The notes under the pieces are model-generated. The model was not told where the DNA came from. It saw only the letters and a list, made by a program, of their open reading frames with translations, and searched no databases. Positions 8,398 through 18,173 of a DNA stretch of 64,000 nt are shown in pieces; within the stretch, counting starts at the first letter, position 1; each line of letters starts with the position of its first letter. The stretch comes from Planctomycetota bacterium. Its GTDB lineage: Bacteria; Planctomycetota; Planctomycetia; Pirellulales; UBA7805. Position numbers and translations under genes: made by a program. The stretch covers positions 248,001-312,000 of the forward strand of contig QQVP01000119.1 in the NCBI GenBank assembly GCA_003389215.1, written 5' to 3'.

Positions 8398-9360
8398 ATG
8401 TCGATCTCCGCCTTTCTCGACGAACACTTCCAGCACTTCAACGCCCGCGAAACGGTCGACGCGGCTCGTGCCTGGCGGGCGCATCTGGAGCGGGGCGGCA
8501 AGATGCTGCTGGCCATGGCCGGGGCGATGAGCACCGCGGAGATCGGCCGTTCGCTGGCTCGCCTGATTCGCGAAGACAAGGTCCACGCCATCAGTTGTAC
8601 GGCCGCGAACCTGGAAGAGGACGTCTTCAACCTGCTGGCCCACGACGAGTATCGCACGGTTCCGCACTACCGCGACCTGGCACCCGCCGACGAAGAGCGA
8701 CTTCGTGACGAGGGCCTGAATCGCGTCACCGATACCTGCATTCCCGAGACGGTCATTCGCCACGTCGAAGGCAAGCTGCTCGACTACTGGGTCGAGGCCT
8801 CGGAGCGCGGCGAGTCGTACTTCCCCTGCGAGTATCTCTTCCGCGCGCTGGGCGAGGCCGACGTCGCGCAGCATTTTCAGATTCCGCCCACGGCAAGCTG
8901 GGCGATGGCCGCCCGCGAGGCCGGCATTCCCGTGTTCACGCCGGGCTGGGAAGACTCGACGCTGGGCAACATTTTTGCCGCCCGGGTTATCGACGGCGCG
9001 GTCCGCAGCCACGCGGTCGTGCGGACCGGCACCGAGCAGATGCAACAGCTCGTCGACTGGTACCTGGAAAACCAGGACGCGCACCCGTTGGGTTTCTTTC
9101 AGATCGGCGGGGGCATCGCGGGCGACTTTGCCATCTGCAGCGTGCCGCTGATTCGGCAGGACCTCGAGCGGCCGTGTGCCAGTTGGAGTTACTTCGCGCA
9201 GATCTCCGACTCGACGACCTCCTACGGTTCGTATTCCGGGGCGGTGCCCAGCGAGAAGATCACCTGGCACAAGCTTGACGCCGACACGCCGACGTTCATG
9301 ATCAACTCCGACGCCTCGATCGTGGCCCCGCTGATCTTTGCCTACGTGTTGGGCGAGTGA
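8398..9360 (+). CDS. Deoxyhypusine synthase-family protein
   Basis: The 320-residue product resembles deoxyhypusine synthases: KMLLAMAGAMSTAEIGRSLA near the N-terminus, the GGG-I-GDF segment near residue 240, and a C-terminal stretch SEKITWHKLDAD then SDASIVAPLIFA. By alignment from memory with eukaryotic DHS (WGKIR), Lys292 in WHKLD takes the place of the catalytic lysine. Bacteria lack the eIF5A substrate, so these homologues are thought to act on polyamines (homospermidine-synthase-like) or an unknown target. The ATG at 8398 was chosen because similarity begins there; the frame upstream overlaps glgP and is a shadow. Its stop is 7 bp from the convergent uxaA stop. Confidence 0.85.
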   Translation: MSISAFLDEHFQHFNARETVDAARAWRAHLERGGKMLLAMAGAMSTAEIGRSLARLIREDKVHAISCTAANLEEDVFNLLAHDEYRTVPHYRDLAPADEERLRDEGLNRVTDTCIPETVIRHVEGKLLDYWVEASERGESYFPCEYLFRALGEADVAQHFQIPPTASWAMAAREAGIPVFTPGWEDSTLGNIFAARVIDGAVRSHAVVRTGTEQMQQLVDWYLENQDAHPLGFFQIGGGIAGDFAICSVPLIRQDLERPCASWSYFAQISDSTTSYGSYSGAVPSEKITWHKLDADTPTFMINSDASIVAPLIFAYVLGE

Positions 9361-9367
9361 GGCGGCC

Positions 9368-10930
9368 TTAGAGCACCGGGCCCGGTTGCCACGGCACGAA
9401 CTCTTCATCGCCCAGGCCCAACTGCTCGCTCCGCGTCGGGCGGCCCGAGGCGGTCGCCACGATCGCCTCAAAAATCTCCCGGCCCACCTCGGCCACGGGG
9501 CGACCCGCGAGAATCTCGCCGGCGGAGAGATCCATGTCGTCGCGCATCCGCTCGTACATCGGCGTGTTCGTGGCGACCTTCAGCGACGGCGTCGGCTTGC
9601 AGCCGAAACAACTGCCGCGGCCCGTGGTGAACACGACCACATTGGCCCCGCCCGCCACCATGCCGGTCACGCTCACCGGGTCGTAGCCGGGCGTGTCCAT
9701 CACGACGAGTCCCGGCGACGTCACCGGCTCGGCATATTGGTAAACTGCCTCGAGTGCGGTCGAGCCGCCCTTGGCCACCGCCCCGAGCGCCTTCTCGTAG
9801 ATCGTCGTCAGGCCGCCTTCCTTGTTGCCGGGCGATGGGTTGTTGTCGAGCTCGACGCCGAAGCGGCCCGTGTAGTCCTGCCACCAGGCGAGACGATCCA
9901 ACAGCGCCTGGGCCACCACGGGCGTTCGGGCACGTCGCGTGAGCAACTGCTCGGCCCCAAAAATCTCGGGCGTCTCGCCGAGGATCACCGTGCCGCCGGC
10001 CGCCACGACCATATCGGCCGCCACGCCCAGGGCCGGGTTGGCCGTGATGCCGCTGGCCCCGTCCGAGCCGCCACACTCCGTACCCACGATCAGGTGCGCA
10101 AGCGGCAGCGGCTCGCGACGCACGTCGTTGGCCCGCGGCAACAGCTCGGCGAGTTGGGCCAGTCCCGCGTCGAGCGTGGCCTGCGTGCCACCGCAATCTT
10201 GCAGCGAGAAGACGGGTGGCCGTCCGTTGCGCTGGCCGGCGGAGGTGGCCCCGTCGATTTGCACGAGCCGTTGATCGTCGAGCAGGTAGCCCATCGTGCC
10301 CTGTTCGCAACCCAGCCCGATGAGCAGATAGGCGCCGATGTTCGGATGGCGGGCAATGCCGCCGAGCACCCGGTTGAGCGTCTGGTGCACCTCGCCGCCA
10401 AACTGCATGCCGCAGCCGCCGCCGTGCGTAAAGGCGACCAGCCCGTCGATGTTCTCGTACCGGGCCAGGGCCGTGCGATCGAAACGCGTGACGATCGACT
10501 TGCTCACCGAGGCCGAGCAATTGACGGTCGAGATCACGGCGACGTAGTTCCGCGTGCCGGCTCGACCCGAGCCGCGGCGGAAACCCTCGAAGGTGCGATC
10601 GGCGAGCGGCTCGGGCGGGGGCGGAATCGCGCTCGAAGCGGCAGCGTCGAGGCGATGTTCGCCGGCGGTGAGGTTGTGCGAATGGACGTGCTGGCCCGGC
10701 GCGATCGCGGCGGTGGCGATGCCGATGGGATGTCCGTACTTGATGACGAGGCTGCCCTCGTCGATGGCGGCGACGGCGACCTTGTGCCCGAGCGGAACCT
10801 CCTCGGCGAGCGTTAGCGTCAGCTCGCCGCAGTGCACGACCTGGCCCGCGGAGAGCGGTCGCGTGGCCACGGCGACGTTGTCGTCGGCGTGCAGTCGCAG
10901 CAGTTCGTGGGGCTCGTGCGGGTGGCTCAT
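9368..10930 (-). CDS. uxaA: Altronate dehydratase (UxaA family)
   Basis: The 520-residue product joins an N-terminal SAF domain (about residues 10-95, LRLHADDNVAVATRPL) to the UxaA catalytic part (from about 120, GFRRGSGRAGTRNYVAVIST). Conserved cysteine/histidine segments are present: THGGGCGM, GLGCEQ, GTECGGSDG and RGSCFG. The family dehydrates D-altronate to 2-keto-3-deoxygluconate in hexuronate breakdown, in the cytoplasm, with iron. No uxaB, uxuA, kdgK or transporter gene is nearby, so galactarate- or arabinonate-type substrates cannot be excluded. It is convergent with the gene to its left and divergent from the large gene at 11300. Confidence 0.9.
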   Translation of the reverse strand: MSHPHEPHELLRLHADDNVAVATRPLSAGQVVHCGELTLTLAEEVPLGHKVAVAAIDEGSLVIKYGHPIGIATAAIAPGQHVHSHNLTAGEHRLDAAASSAIPPPPEPLADRTFEGFRRGSGRAGTRNYVAVISTVNCSASVSKSIVTRFDRTALARYENIDGLVAFTHGGGCGMQFGGEVHQTLNRVLGGIARHPNIGAYLLIGLGCEQGTMGYLLDDQRLVQIDGATSAGQRNGRPPVFSLQDCGGTQATLDAGLAQLAELLPRANDVRREPLPLAHLIVGTECGGSDGASGITANPALGVAADMVVAAGGTVILGETPEIFGAEQLLTRRARTPVVAQALLDRLAWWQDYTGRFGVELDNNPSPGNKEGGLTTIYEKALGAVAKGGSTALEAVYQYAEPVTSPGLVVMDTPGYDPVSVTGMVAGGANVVVFTTGRGSCFGCKPTPSLKVATNTPMYERMRDDMDLSAGEILAGRPVAEVGREIFEAIVATASGRPTRSEQLGLGDEEFVPWQPGPVL

Positions 10931-11299
10931 GTTCCAAGCTCAGACTCGCTTCGCGCAGCGGACGGCGGCACGGCTTCTGGGCATTCGGGTATGACGGGCG
11001 GACCGGTTCGTCGGGCAACATTGTGGCGGCCAACAACCGCGCATGCCCAGTTTACCGCAGCGCTCGGGCGTTTGCGGCCGCCGCCGCCCGGCCAAATACG
11101 GCCTTCTGCCAGCGGGCAAATCGGCCTGTTTCCGCGGCATTGCTGGGCGCGCCGTCGCAAATTGGCCGAAGAGTCGTATAATAGAGCCGGTTTGGCTCCG
11201 TCTGCCTCACGCGGACGGTGGCAGGCCTCGATCGGGGGATTTCGACTCCTCGATGTTGGCGGGCAACCTGGCTCCACATCTGGTATCGCGGGTAGGGTC
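10931..11299. other. Divergent intergenic region of 369 bp
   Basis: It separates uxaA (minus) from the large membrane protein gene (plus). A TATAAT box lies at 11177-11182 on the plus strand. No gene was found in it. Confidence 0.5.
11177..11182 (+). promoter_or_regulatory. TATAAT -10 box upstream of the large membrane protein gene
   Basis: A perfect TATAAT preceded by GTCG stands 117 bp before the ATG at 11300. No matching -35 hexamer is obvious. Confidence 0.4.
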
Positions 11300-14200
11300 A
11301 TGTCGACGGGAACCACCACGGGCAGGTCATCTCCCAAGTTGCCCTATCCGGCACCGGGCGCCGCCTCGCAATACGACGACTATATCGAGGAGCGGGTCGA
11401 GAAGGCCTCGAGCTATGTGCGGCTGGTCGACATGGCCTCCGCGGCCCTGACGATTCTGGTCGGCGTCGTGCTCTACGCGTTCGTGCTGGCCCTGATCGAT
11501 CAGTGGCTCGTCCGCGGCGGGCTCTCGCAGGGCGTGCGGACGACGTTCTGGGTCGCCATGCTCGCCTCGCTCGGCGTGTTCGTCGTATGGAAGATCGGAC
11601 CCCATCTGCTGCGACGGGTCAATCCGCTCTATGCCGCCCGGACCATCGAGCAGGCGGAGCCCTCGCTGAAGAACGCGGTCCTGAATTTCCTCCTGCTTCG
11701 CGAAGATCATCGCGGTGTGCCCGAGGGGATGTATCGCGGCCTGGAAAAGCAGACCGCGGTCGGTATCTCGCGGGTGCCGGTCGAGACGGTCGTCGACCGC
11801 ACGCGCATCATCTATGCCGGCTATGCGCTGGTCGGCATCCTGGTTGTGGTGGTGTTGTACGCCATCTTCTCGCCCAAGGATCTCTTGCCCTCGGTCGGTC
11901 GGGTGCTGCTGCCGATGGCCGACATTGCGCCGGTGACCCGTGTTTCGATTAACGACATTCGTCCCGGCGATACCGAAACAACCCTGCAGGAGCACCTCGA
12001 GGTGAGTGCTCAGGTGACCGGCCTTCGCGAGGAAGAGTCGGTCACGCTCTACTACACGACGGTCGACCGCCAGGTCGTGCGCCGCCCGCTCGCGATGCGG
12101 CGGCAGGGCGAAGGCAACTTGCACGTCTGCCGCCTTCCCGACGACGCGTCCGGCTTTGGTCAGGACGTGACGTACCAAATCGAAGCGGGCGATGCCACCT
12201 CGCCGGAGTTTCATATCGACGTCGTCGTGGCTCCGACCATCGTGGTTCGCAAGTTGCGCTACGTCTATCCGCCGTACACCGGCATCCCGGAGACCACCGT
12301 CGAGGGCGTGGGCGATATCAAGGCCCTCGAAGGGACCCGCGTCGTCGTCTATGCCGAGGGGAGCCAGCCGATGGAGGATGCGTCCATCGAGCTCGAGGGA
12401 CCCGGCGGGTACACGCAGTCGATGCGGGTCAAGTCTCCGGAGAACCTGCGGGCGAGCGGTCCGATTACGTTGCGAATGAAGGCGACCGGCAGCGGCAAGC
12501 TGGCGCTGTACGAGAGTTACCGGCTGCGGCTCCGCACCCCGGCGCTGCGGAAGAATCGCGACCCGATCCGCTACCGCATCGAGACGCTGCCCGATCAGGC
12601 GCCGGTGGTGGAGATTCTCGCGCCGCGTCAGCCGGTCATCGAGGTTCCGCTCGACGGCGACGCGATTATCGAGGTCCGCGGTCGCGATCCCGACTTTGCC
12701 CTTTCGCAGTTGCAACTGGTCATGAAGCGTCAGGACGAGCTGGTCCTGCGCGAAGAGTCGCTGTTGCCCGAGCAAGGGGTCACGGCCGGCACGGCGGTGC
12801 GCGAGCAGATCCGCTTTGTCCCGGCCGAGCACGACCTGAAGGTTGGCGACGTGGTGACCTTTCGCGCGTTGGCCGTCGATAACAAACGTCCCGATCCGAA
12901 TCGGGTGGAGACGCCCGGCTATCAGTTGCGGATCACCCGGCCGAGTCGGCCGCTCGACCAGCGCCAACGACCCGGCGAAGACGATCGCGGCGAGCCCGAC
13001 GAGAACCGCGGAGACGAGAAGCGCGCGAACGGGGGACGTGAGGGTGACGACGGCGAGCCCGGCGATGGCCGTGGCGATCGCGGCGACATCGGCGACTTCG
13101 AGCGCGATCCCGATCAGGACGATTTCGGCGACGACCGGCAACGCGACGGCGAGCGCGACGACGACGATCGCGGTGACGGGGAACGCGGCGATGACAATCC
13201 CAGCGGCGGCGACGACGGGGGTCGTGACGACGAACAAGAGCAAGGTGCCGACGAGGGTGGCCGCAACGAAGGTGGTGACGGTGGTCGCGGCCGACCCGAA
13301 GCGGGTCGTGATGGATCGGCACGCGGCGAACAGCCTCAAGGCGAACAGGGCCGCGGCGAAGAATCGCCGTTTGAGCAGGGTGGCGGCGAGGATCGAGAGG
13401 CCCGCGGTGGCGATGCCGAACCCCAACGCGGCGAAGGTGAGCCTCAGGAGGGTCAGCCGCGCGAGAAGATCCAAAACGATGGCGAGGCGATGGAAGAAGT
13501 CCTCGACCACATGAAGGAAAAGCAAGACGGGCAATCCCGAGGCGGCCAATCCCAGGACGGCGGTGAGCCGAACGACGGCCCTGCGGCCAGTGGCGATCCC
13601 CAGGGCGGCGCCGATCCGCAGCCTCCCCAGGCAGGTCGCGATCGTGGCGATCAAGAGCAGCCTGGGCAAGATGCCGGTCAGCAGCGTGACGACGGCGGCC
13701 AGGACCAAGGTCGCAACGGCGGACGTCAGGAACAACCCGACGGCAGAGACCAGCCGCAGGCGGGTGAGCCGGCGCAACAAGATCCGCAGGGGCGACAACT
13801 CGAAGATGGCGGTCAGCGGCAAGACGGCGAGCGTCCCGGAGAGCGCGATCGCCAGGACGGCGGCCAACAGGACGGCGGCCAACAAGACGGTGGCCAACAA
13901 GACGGCGGCCAACAGGACGGTGGCCAACAGGATGGCGATCAACAGGGTGCCGCCGACGGTAAGGGCGGCGACCAGTCGTCGCAGCAGGACGGCGGACAGG
14001 ATCGCGGTGGCGCGCAGGACGGACAGGGTCAGCAGGGTCCGCCCCAGGACGGCGGTCCGCAGGCGGGCAGCGAGCCGAACGGCGGCCAGGATCGTCAGAC
14101 CGGCTCCGGCGACCAGCAAGGTTCGGAGCAGGATCGCGAAGGCGAAACCACCGGTAGCGAGGATGGTCAGGCGGGTAAGCCGAGCGGTCAGCAACCTGGC

Positions 14201-15118
14201 TCCGGCGATGCACCGCCTCCTTCGGAGGGTGCTTCTCGCGAACGCGGGTCGCCCGACTCGTCTTCAGCTAGTTCCAGCGAGCAGGAAGGTAGCGACAGCA
14301 GCGTCAGTCCGCACGAGTCCGATTCCGAAGGCGAGTCGGCCGGCAGCCAAAGCGGCCAGGGAGAAGAGGGCGGCGGTCAGGACAGCAATCAACAAGGCAA
14401 GGGTTCGCCCGGCAGTAGCACCTCGTCCGAAGAGGGAAGCGGCCAGTCGAGCGAGTCGGGCCAGGGCGAGAGCGGCTCCGGCCAGGGCGAAGGTCAGGGT
14501 GAGGGAAAGGGCCAAGGCAACGAGCAGGGAAGTGGCCAGGGTGAAGGCGAAGGCCAAGGCGACAGCAGCGGCGACGGCCAAGGGAAAGGCCGTGGTCGAG
14601 GTCAGGGACCCGGCCAGGGCGAAGGAAAGGGCCAAGTTCAAGGCGACGGTGCGGGGACAGGCGGCGATGGCCGCGGCGGTCAGGGCACCGCCGGGTCCAA
14701 ACAAAAGGACGCCGGGTCGGACGAGGCCAACCTCGACTATGCCCGCAAGCAGACCGACCTGGTCCTCGATTACCTGGAGGATCAGCTCGACCAGCGCGAG
14801 GTCGATCAGGAATTGCTCGATCGGCTCGGCTGGTCGCGGGAAGACATGGAGCGCTTCGTGCGTCGCTGGCAGCAGCTCAAGCGTGACGGCGCCGCCCGCG
14901 ACGGGGAGGGTCAGAACCAGCTCGACGAGGCGCTCAAGAGCCTGGGTCTGCGTCGGCCAGGCTCCCGCGTCCGCACGGGCACGCCGGGCGAGAACAAAGC
15001 CCGCGGTCTGAAACGCGACAACTACGGCGAGCCGCCGAGTGGCTATCGCGATCAGTTCGACGCCTTCTTGCGCGGTCTCTCGCAGGGCGTTGGCGGCGAG
15101 GGTGGTGGTGACGATTAG
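11300..15118 (+). CDS. Giant membrane-anchored protein with Gln/Gly/Asp/Glu-rich low-complexity region (DUF4175-like N-terminus)
   Basis: The 1272-residue product has three predicted membrane helices near the N-terminus (about residues 48-72, 83-100 and 174-193), then an extracytoplasmic beta-rich part to about 545 that resembles the DUF4175-type proteins of planctomycetes. Residues about 545-1135 are almost only Q, G, D, E, R and S, first charged (D/E/R), then QQDGG pentads (13851-13945), then GQG/GEG runs. The last ~130 residues fold again (NLDYARKQTDLVLDYLEDQL and SREDMERFVRRWQQL). ATG at 11300 follows GGGTAGGG; the upstream part of the frame is not conserved-looking. An antisense frame stays open across most of it, a codon-bias artefact. 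Function unknown, likely envelope-associated. Confidence 0.85.
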   Translation: MSTGTTTGRSSPKLPYPAPGAASQYDDYIEERVEKASSYVRLVDMASAALTILVGVVLYAFVLALIDQWLVRGGLSQGVRTTFWVAMLASLGVFVVWKIGPHLLRRVNPLYAARTIEQAEPSLKNAVLNFLLLREDHRGVPEGMYRGLEKQTAVGISRVPVETVVDRTRIIYAGYALVGILVVVVLYAIFSPKDLLPSVGRVLLPMADIAPVTRVSINDIRPGDTETTLQEHLEVSAQVTGLREEESVTLYYTTVDRQVVRRPLAMRRQGEGNLHVCRLPDDASGFGQDVTYQIEAGDATSPEFHIDVVVAPTIVVRKLRYVYPPYTGIPETTVEGVGDIKALEGTRVVVYAEGSQPMEDASIELEGPGGYTQSMRVKSPENLRASGPITLRMKATGSGKLALYESYRLRLRTPALRKNRDPIRYRIETLPDQAPVVEILAPRQPVIEVPLDGDAIIEVRGRDPDFALSQLQLVMKRQDELVLREESLLPEQGVTAGTAVREQIRFVPAEHDLKVGDVVTFRALAVDNKRPDPNRVETPGYQLRITRPSRPLDQRQRPGEDDRGEPDENRGDEKRANGGREGDDGEPGDGRGDRGDIGDFERDPDQDDFGDDRQRDGERDDDDRGDGERGDDNPSGGDDGGRDDEQEQGADEGGRNEGGDGGRGRPEAGRDGSARGEQPQGEQGRGEESPFEQGGGEDREARGGDAEPQRGEGEPQEGQPREKIQNDGEAMEEVLDHMKEKQDGQSRGGQSQDGGEPNDGPAASGDPQGGADPQPPQAGRDRGDQEQPGQDAGQQRDDGGQDQGRNGGRQEQPDGRDQPQAGEPAQQDPQGRQLEDGGQRQDGERPGERDRQDGGQQDGGQQDGGQQDGGQQDGGQQDGDQQGAADGKGGDQSSQQDGGQDRGGAQDGQGQQGPPQDGGPQAGSEPNGGQDRQTGSGDQQGSEQDREGETTGSEDGQAGKPSGQQPGSGDAPPPSEGASRERGSPDSSSASSSEQEGSDSSVSPHESDSEGESAGSQSGQGEEGGGQDSNQQGKGSPGSSTSSEEGSGQSSESGQGESGSGQGEGQGEGKGQGNEQGSGQGEGEGQGDSSGDGQGKGRGRGQGPGQGEGKGQVQGDGAGTGGDGRGGQGTAGSKQKDAGSDEANLDYARKQTDLVLDYLEDQLDQREVDQELLDRLGWSREDMERFVRRWQQLKRDGAARDGEGQNQLDEALKSLGLRRPGSRVRTGTPGENKARGLKRDNYGEPPSGYRDQFDAFLRGLSQGVGGEGGGDD
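13851..13945 (+). repeat. 15-bp tandem repeat coding for QQDGG pentads
   Basis: About six near-identical 15-nt units encode (R/Q)QDG(G/D) repeats within the low-complexity region of the 11300-15118 gene. Units differ at synonymous positions (CAG/CAA, GGC/GGT). Confidence 0.8.
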
Positions 15119-15320
15119 TTCGTTGCCGTTGAAAGGCCCGTGCTCTTAAGCGGCCGTTCTTTTTTGCCGTCCCAGTCGGCTGTGCTTTGGATGCGGCTAT
15201 CGACGTCGCCGCCCCCTGTCCAGCGCCGCCCGCAGAGATAGGGTACGATAAGGTCACCTCGAGCGGCGTCGCTCGATTCGCCCATGAGAGTTCCCGATCT
15301 GGCGACGGTGCCGGAGCGCC

Positions 15321-16952
15321 ATGCATCTTGCCACTCCCCGCTATCTCGTTCCCTTTCACCCCAAGCGATTGCCCCACCGGTTTGTCGACGTGCTGATCGT
15401 CGGGGGCGGCCTGGCGGGCCTGCGGGCGGCGATCGAGATCGACCCCGCGCTCGATGTGCTGGTCGTTACCAAGGACGACCTGCACCAGTCCAGCAGCGCC
15501 TACGCCCAGGGCGGCATCGCGGGCGTGCTCGACCCCAGCGATCGTTTCGAAGATCACATCGCCGACACGCTCGAAGCTGGTCGAAATCTCTGCAATCGCG
15601 ACATCGTGGAAATGGTCGTCCGTGACGGGCCCCAGCGAATTCGTGAATTGATCGAGTGGGGTGCCCGGTTCGACCAGACCGGCGATCAACTCGATCTGGG
15701 TCGCGAAGGGGGCCACAGCCGCCATCGCGTCGTACACGCCAACGGCGATGCCACGGGCCGCGAGATCATGCGGACCGTGATCAACTGGACCGACAAGCTG
15801 CCGCACGTCGAGCTGTGGGAGAACGCCTTTACGATCGATCTGTTGACCCACCGCGAGAAGTGTCGCGGCGGCCTGGTGTGGCAATCGGGCCGCGGCATGA
15901 CGTTGGTCTGGGCCAAGCAGACGATTCTCTGCACCGGCGGCGTCGGACAGATCTATCGCGAGACGAGCAATCCCGAGGTGGCCACCGGCGACGGGCACGC
16001 GATTGCCTATCGGGCCGGCGCGGAGCTGGCCGACATGGAGTTCATGCAGTTCCATCCCACCATGCTCTACATCGCCGGCAGCAGCCGCACGCTCATTACC
16101 GAGGCAGTTCGCGGCGAGGCAGCCTACCTGGTCGACAACACGGGCCGTCGCTTCATGGGCGACTTCGACGAGCGGATGGAACTGGCCCCCCGCGACGTCG
16201 TCAGCCAGGCCATCACCACGCAGATGGAAAAGACCCGCCATCCGTGCGTCTATCTCGATCTCACCCATCTCGACGGCGAGCACATCAAGAGTCGCTTTCC
16301 CGGCATCGACAAGACCTGTGCCAAGTTTGGGCTCGACGTGGCCCGCGATCCGATTCCCGTCCGACCGGGTGCCCACTACTTCATCGGCGGCGTGACGGTC
16401 GACGCCGAGGGTCGCACGAGTCTCGAGAACCTGTGGGCGGCCGGCGAGGTGACCGCCAGCGGTCTGCACGGGGCGAATCGGCTGGCTTCCAACAGTCTGC
16501 TCGAGGGCATGGTGTTCGGAGCCCACGCCGGAGCCGGGGCCTCGCAGGCGGCGGCGGCGATGTCCGACGAGTTGAAGATCCTGCCGGTCGAGAACGAGAC
16601 GATCGAGCGTGCGAGCCTGACGGACGACGGAGGTGAGCCGCTCAACTTGGACGACATTCGCAACTCGCTCAAGAGCCTCATGTGGCGCAACGTGGGCGTC
16701 GAGCGCGTCCGCGAACGGCTCGAAGAAGCGGCGGACAACCTCGATCTGTGGTGTCGCTACGTGCTGCCGCGGCAGTTCGACGACATCCCCGGCTGGGAAC
16801 TGCAGAATATGTTGCTGGTGGCTCGGCTGATGGTGGCGGGGGCGCTGGCCCGCGAGGAAACGCGCGGCGTCCATCAGCGGACCGACTTTCCCGACACCGA
16901 CGACGGGGCCTGGCGACGTCACCTGGCGTTTCGGCGGGGCGAACCAGTGTAG
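15321..16952 (+). CDS. nadB: L-aspartate oxidase
   Basis: This flavoprotein oxidises L-aspartate to iminoaspartate, the first step of de novo NAD synthesis. The 543-residue product has the FAD motif VDVLIVGGGLAGLRAAIE (about residues 23-40), the SSSAYAQGGIAG loop, the conserved active-site region EFMQFHPT, the catalytic arginine region LITEAVRGEAA, and GLHGANRLASNSLLEGMVFG close to the end of the FAD domain. A helical C-terminal domain follows. The first ~20 residues (MHLATPRYLVPFHPKRLPHR) are a family-typical lead in planctomycetes. No nadA or nadC adjoins it. A TACGAT box at 15244-15249 might be its -10 element. Identity is secure. Confidence 0.94.
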   Translation: MHLATPRYLVPFHPKRLPHRFVDVLIVGGGLAGLRAAIEIDPALDVLVVTKDDLHQSSSAYAQGGIAGVLDPSDRFEDHIADTLEAGRNLCNRDIVEMVVRDGPQRIRELIEWGARFDQTGDQLDLGREGGHSRHRVVHANGDATGREIMRTVINWTDKLPHVELWENAFTIDLLTHREKCRGGLVWQSGRGMTLVWAKQTILCTGGVGQIYRETSNPEVATGDGHAIAYRAGAELADMEFMQFHPTMLYIAGSSRTLITEAVRGEAAYLVDNTGRRFMGDFDERMELAPRDVVSQAITTQMEKTRHPCVYLDLTHLDGEHIKSRFPGIDKTCAKFGLDVARDPIPVRPGAHYFIGGVTVDAEGRTSLENLWAAGEVTASGLHGANRLASNSLLEGMVFGAHAGAGASQAAAAMSDELKILPVENETIERASLTDDGGEPLNLDDIRNSLKSLMWRNVGVERVRERLEEAADNLDLWCRYVLPRQFDDIPGWELQNMLLVARLMVAGALAREETRGVHQRTDFPDTDDGAWRRHLAFRRGEPV

Positions 16953-17330
16953 ACCTGCGCCAGGGTTCTCGTCCCGTAGGGGTGCCGTCCGGGGCCTGCA
17001 AAGCGCGGCGGACTGGACAGATTGGGCCCTTCTGGATAGGTTTTATGCGGGCTGGGTGCGGCTGCGTGAGCCACCTTGGTGGTCACGACGGCCCCGCCCG
17101 ATTTGTCCCCCGTGCGGCCTATTGCGAGCTGGAATGTTCGTCCTCCCCGGGCCTTCGGCGCGCGGGAATTCCCTAGCGAGACGATGCCGGTGTCTGCGAG
17201 CCGCCTTGGCTGGGATCGACGAGCGATCGCGGGAGGGTTGTTGTGAGGCCGGGGAGCCGCCGAGCCCGTGGCCGGCAGCGAGTGCCAAACGCGGTCGAGA
17301 TTGAATCCGAGTGAACGGGAGTAATCGTTG
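16953..17330. other. Intergenic region of 378 bp
   Basis: No gene, repeat or clear promoter was recognised between nadB and the ABC cassette. Confidence 0.4.
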
Positions 17331-18083
<753 letters not shown>

Positions 18084-18173
18084 ACACAATCAGCCACGCG
18101 CGGGGTGGGCCGCCGTCGGCCGCGACTCCCGCGAGACACGAACGAACCGAGAAGACGTTTTCAGGTAACTTTC

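Noticed and set aside
13851-13945. Possible CRISPR-like array of short repeats
   Set aside because: Units are 15 nt without spacers and encode QQDGG in frame.
11327-14194. 955-codon open frame on the minus strand inside the large membrane protein gene
   Set aside because: It is antisense to a low-complexity, GC-rich gene whose codon bias removes stops; it has no Shine-Dalgarno and its Ala/Leu/Thr/Arg composition is a mirror of Q/G/D codons.
17328-17330. TTG as the start of the ABC ATPase gene
   Set aside because: An ATG follows immediately with better spacing to GGGAG.
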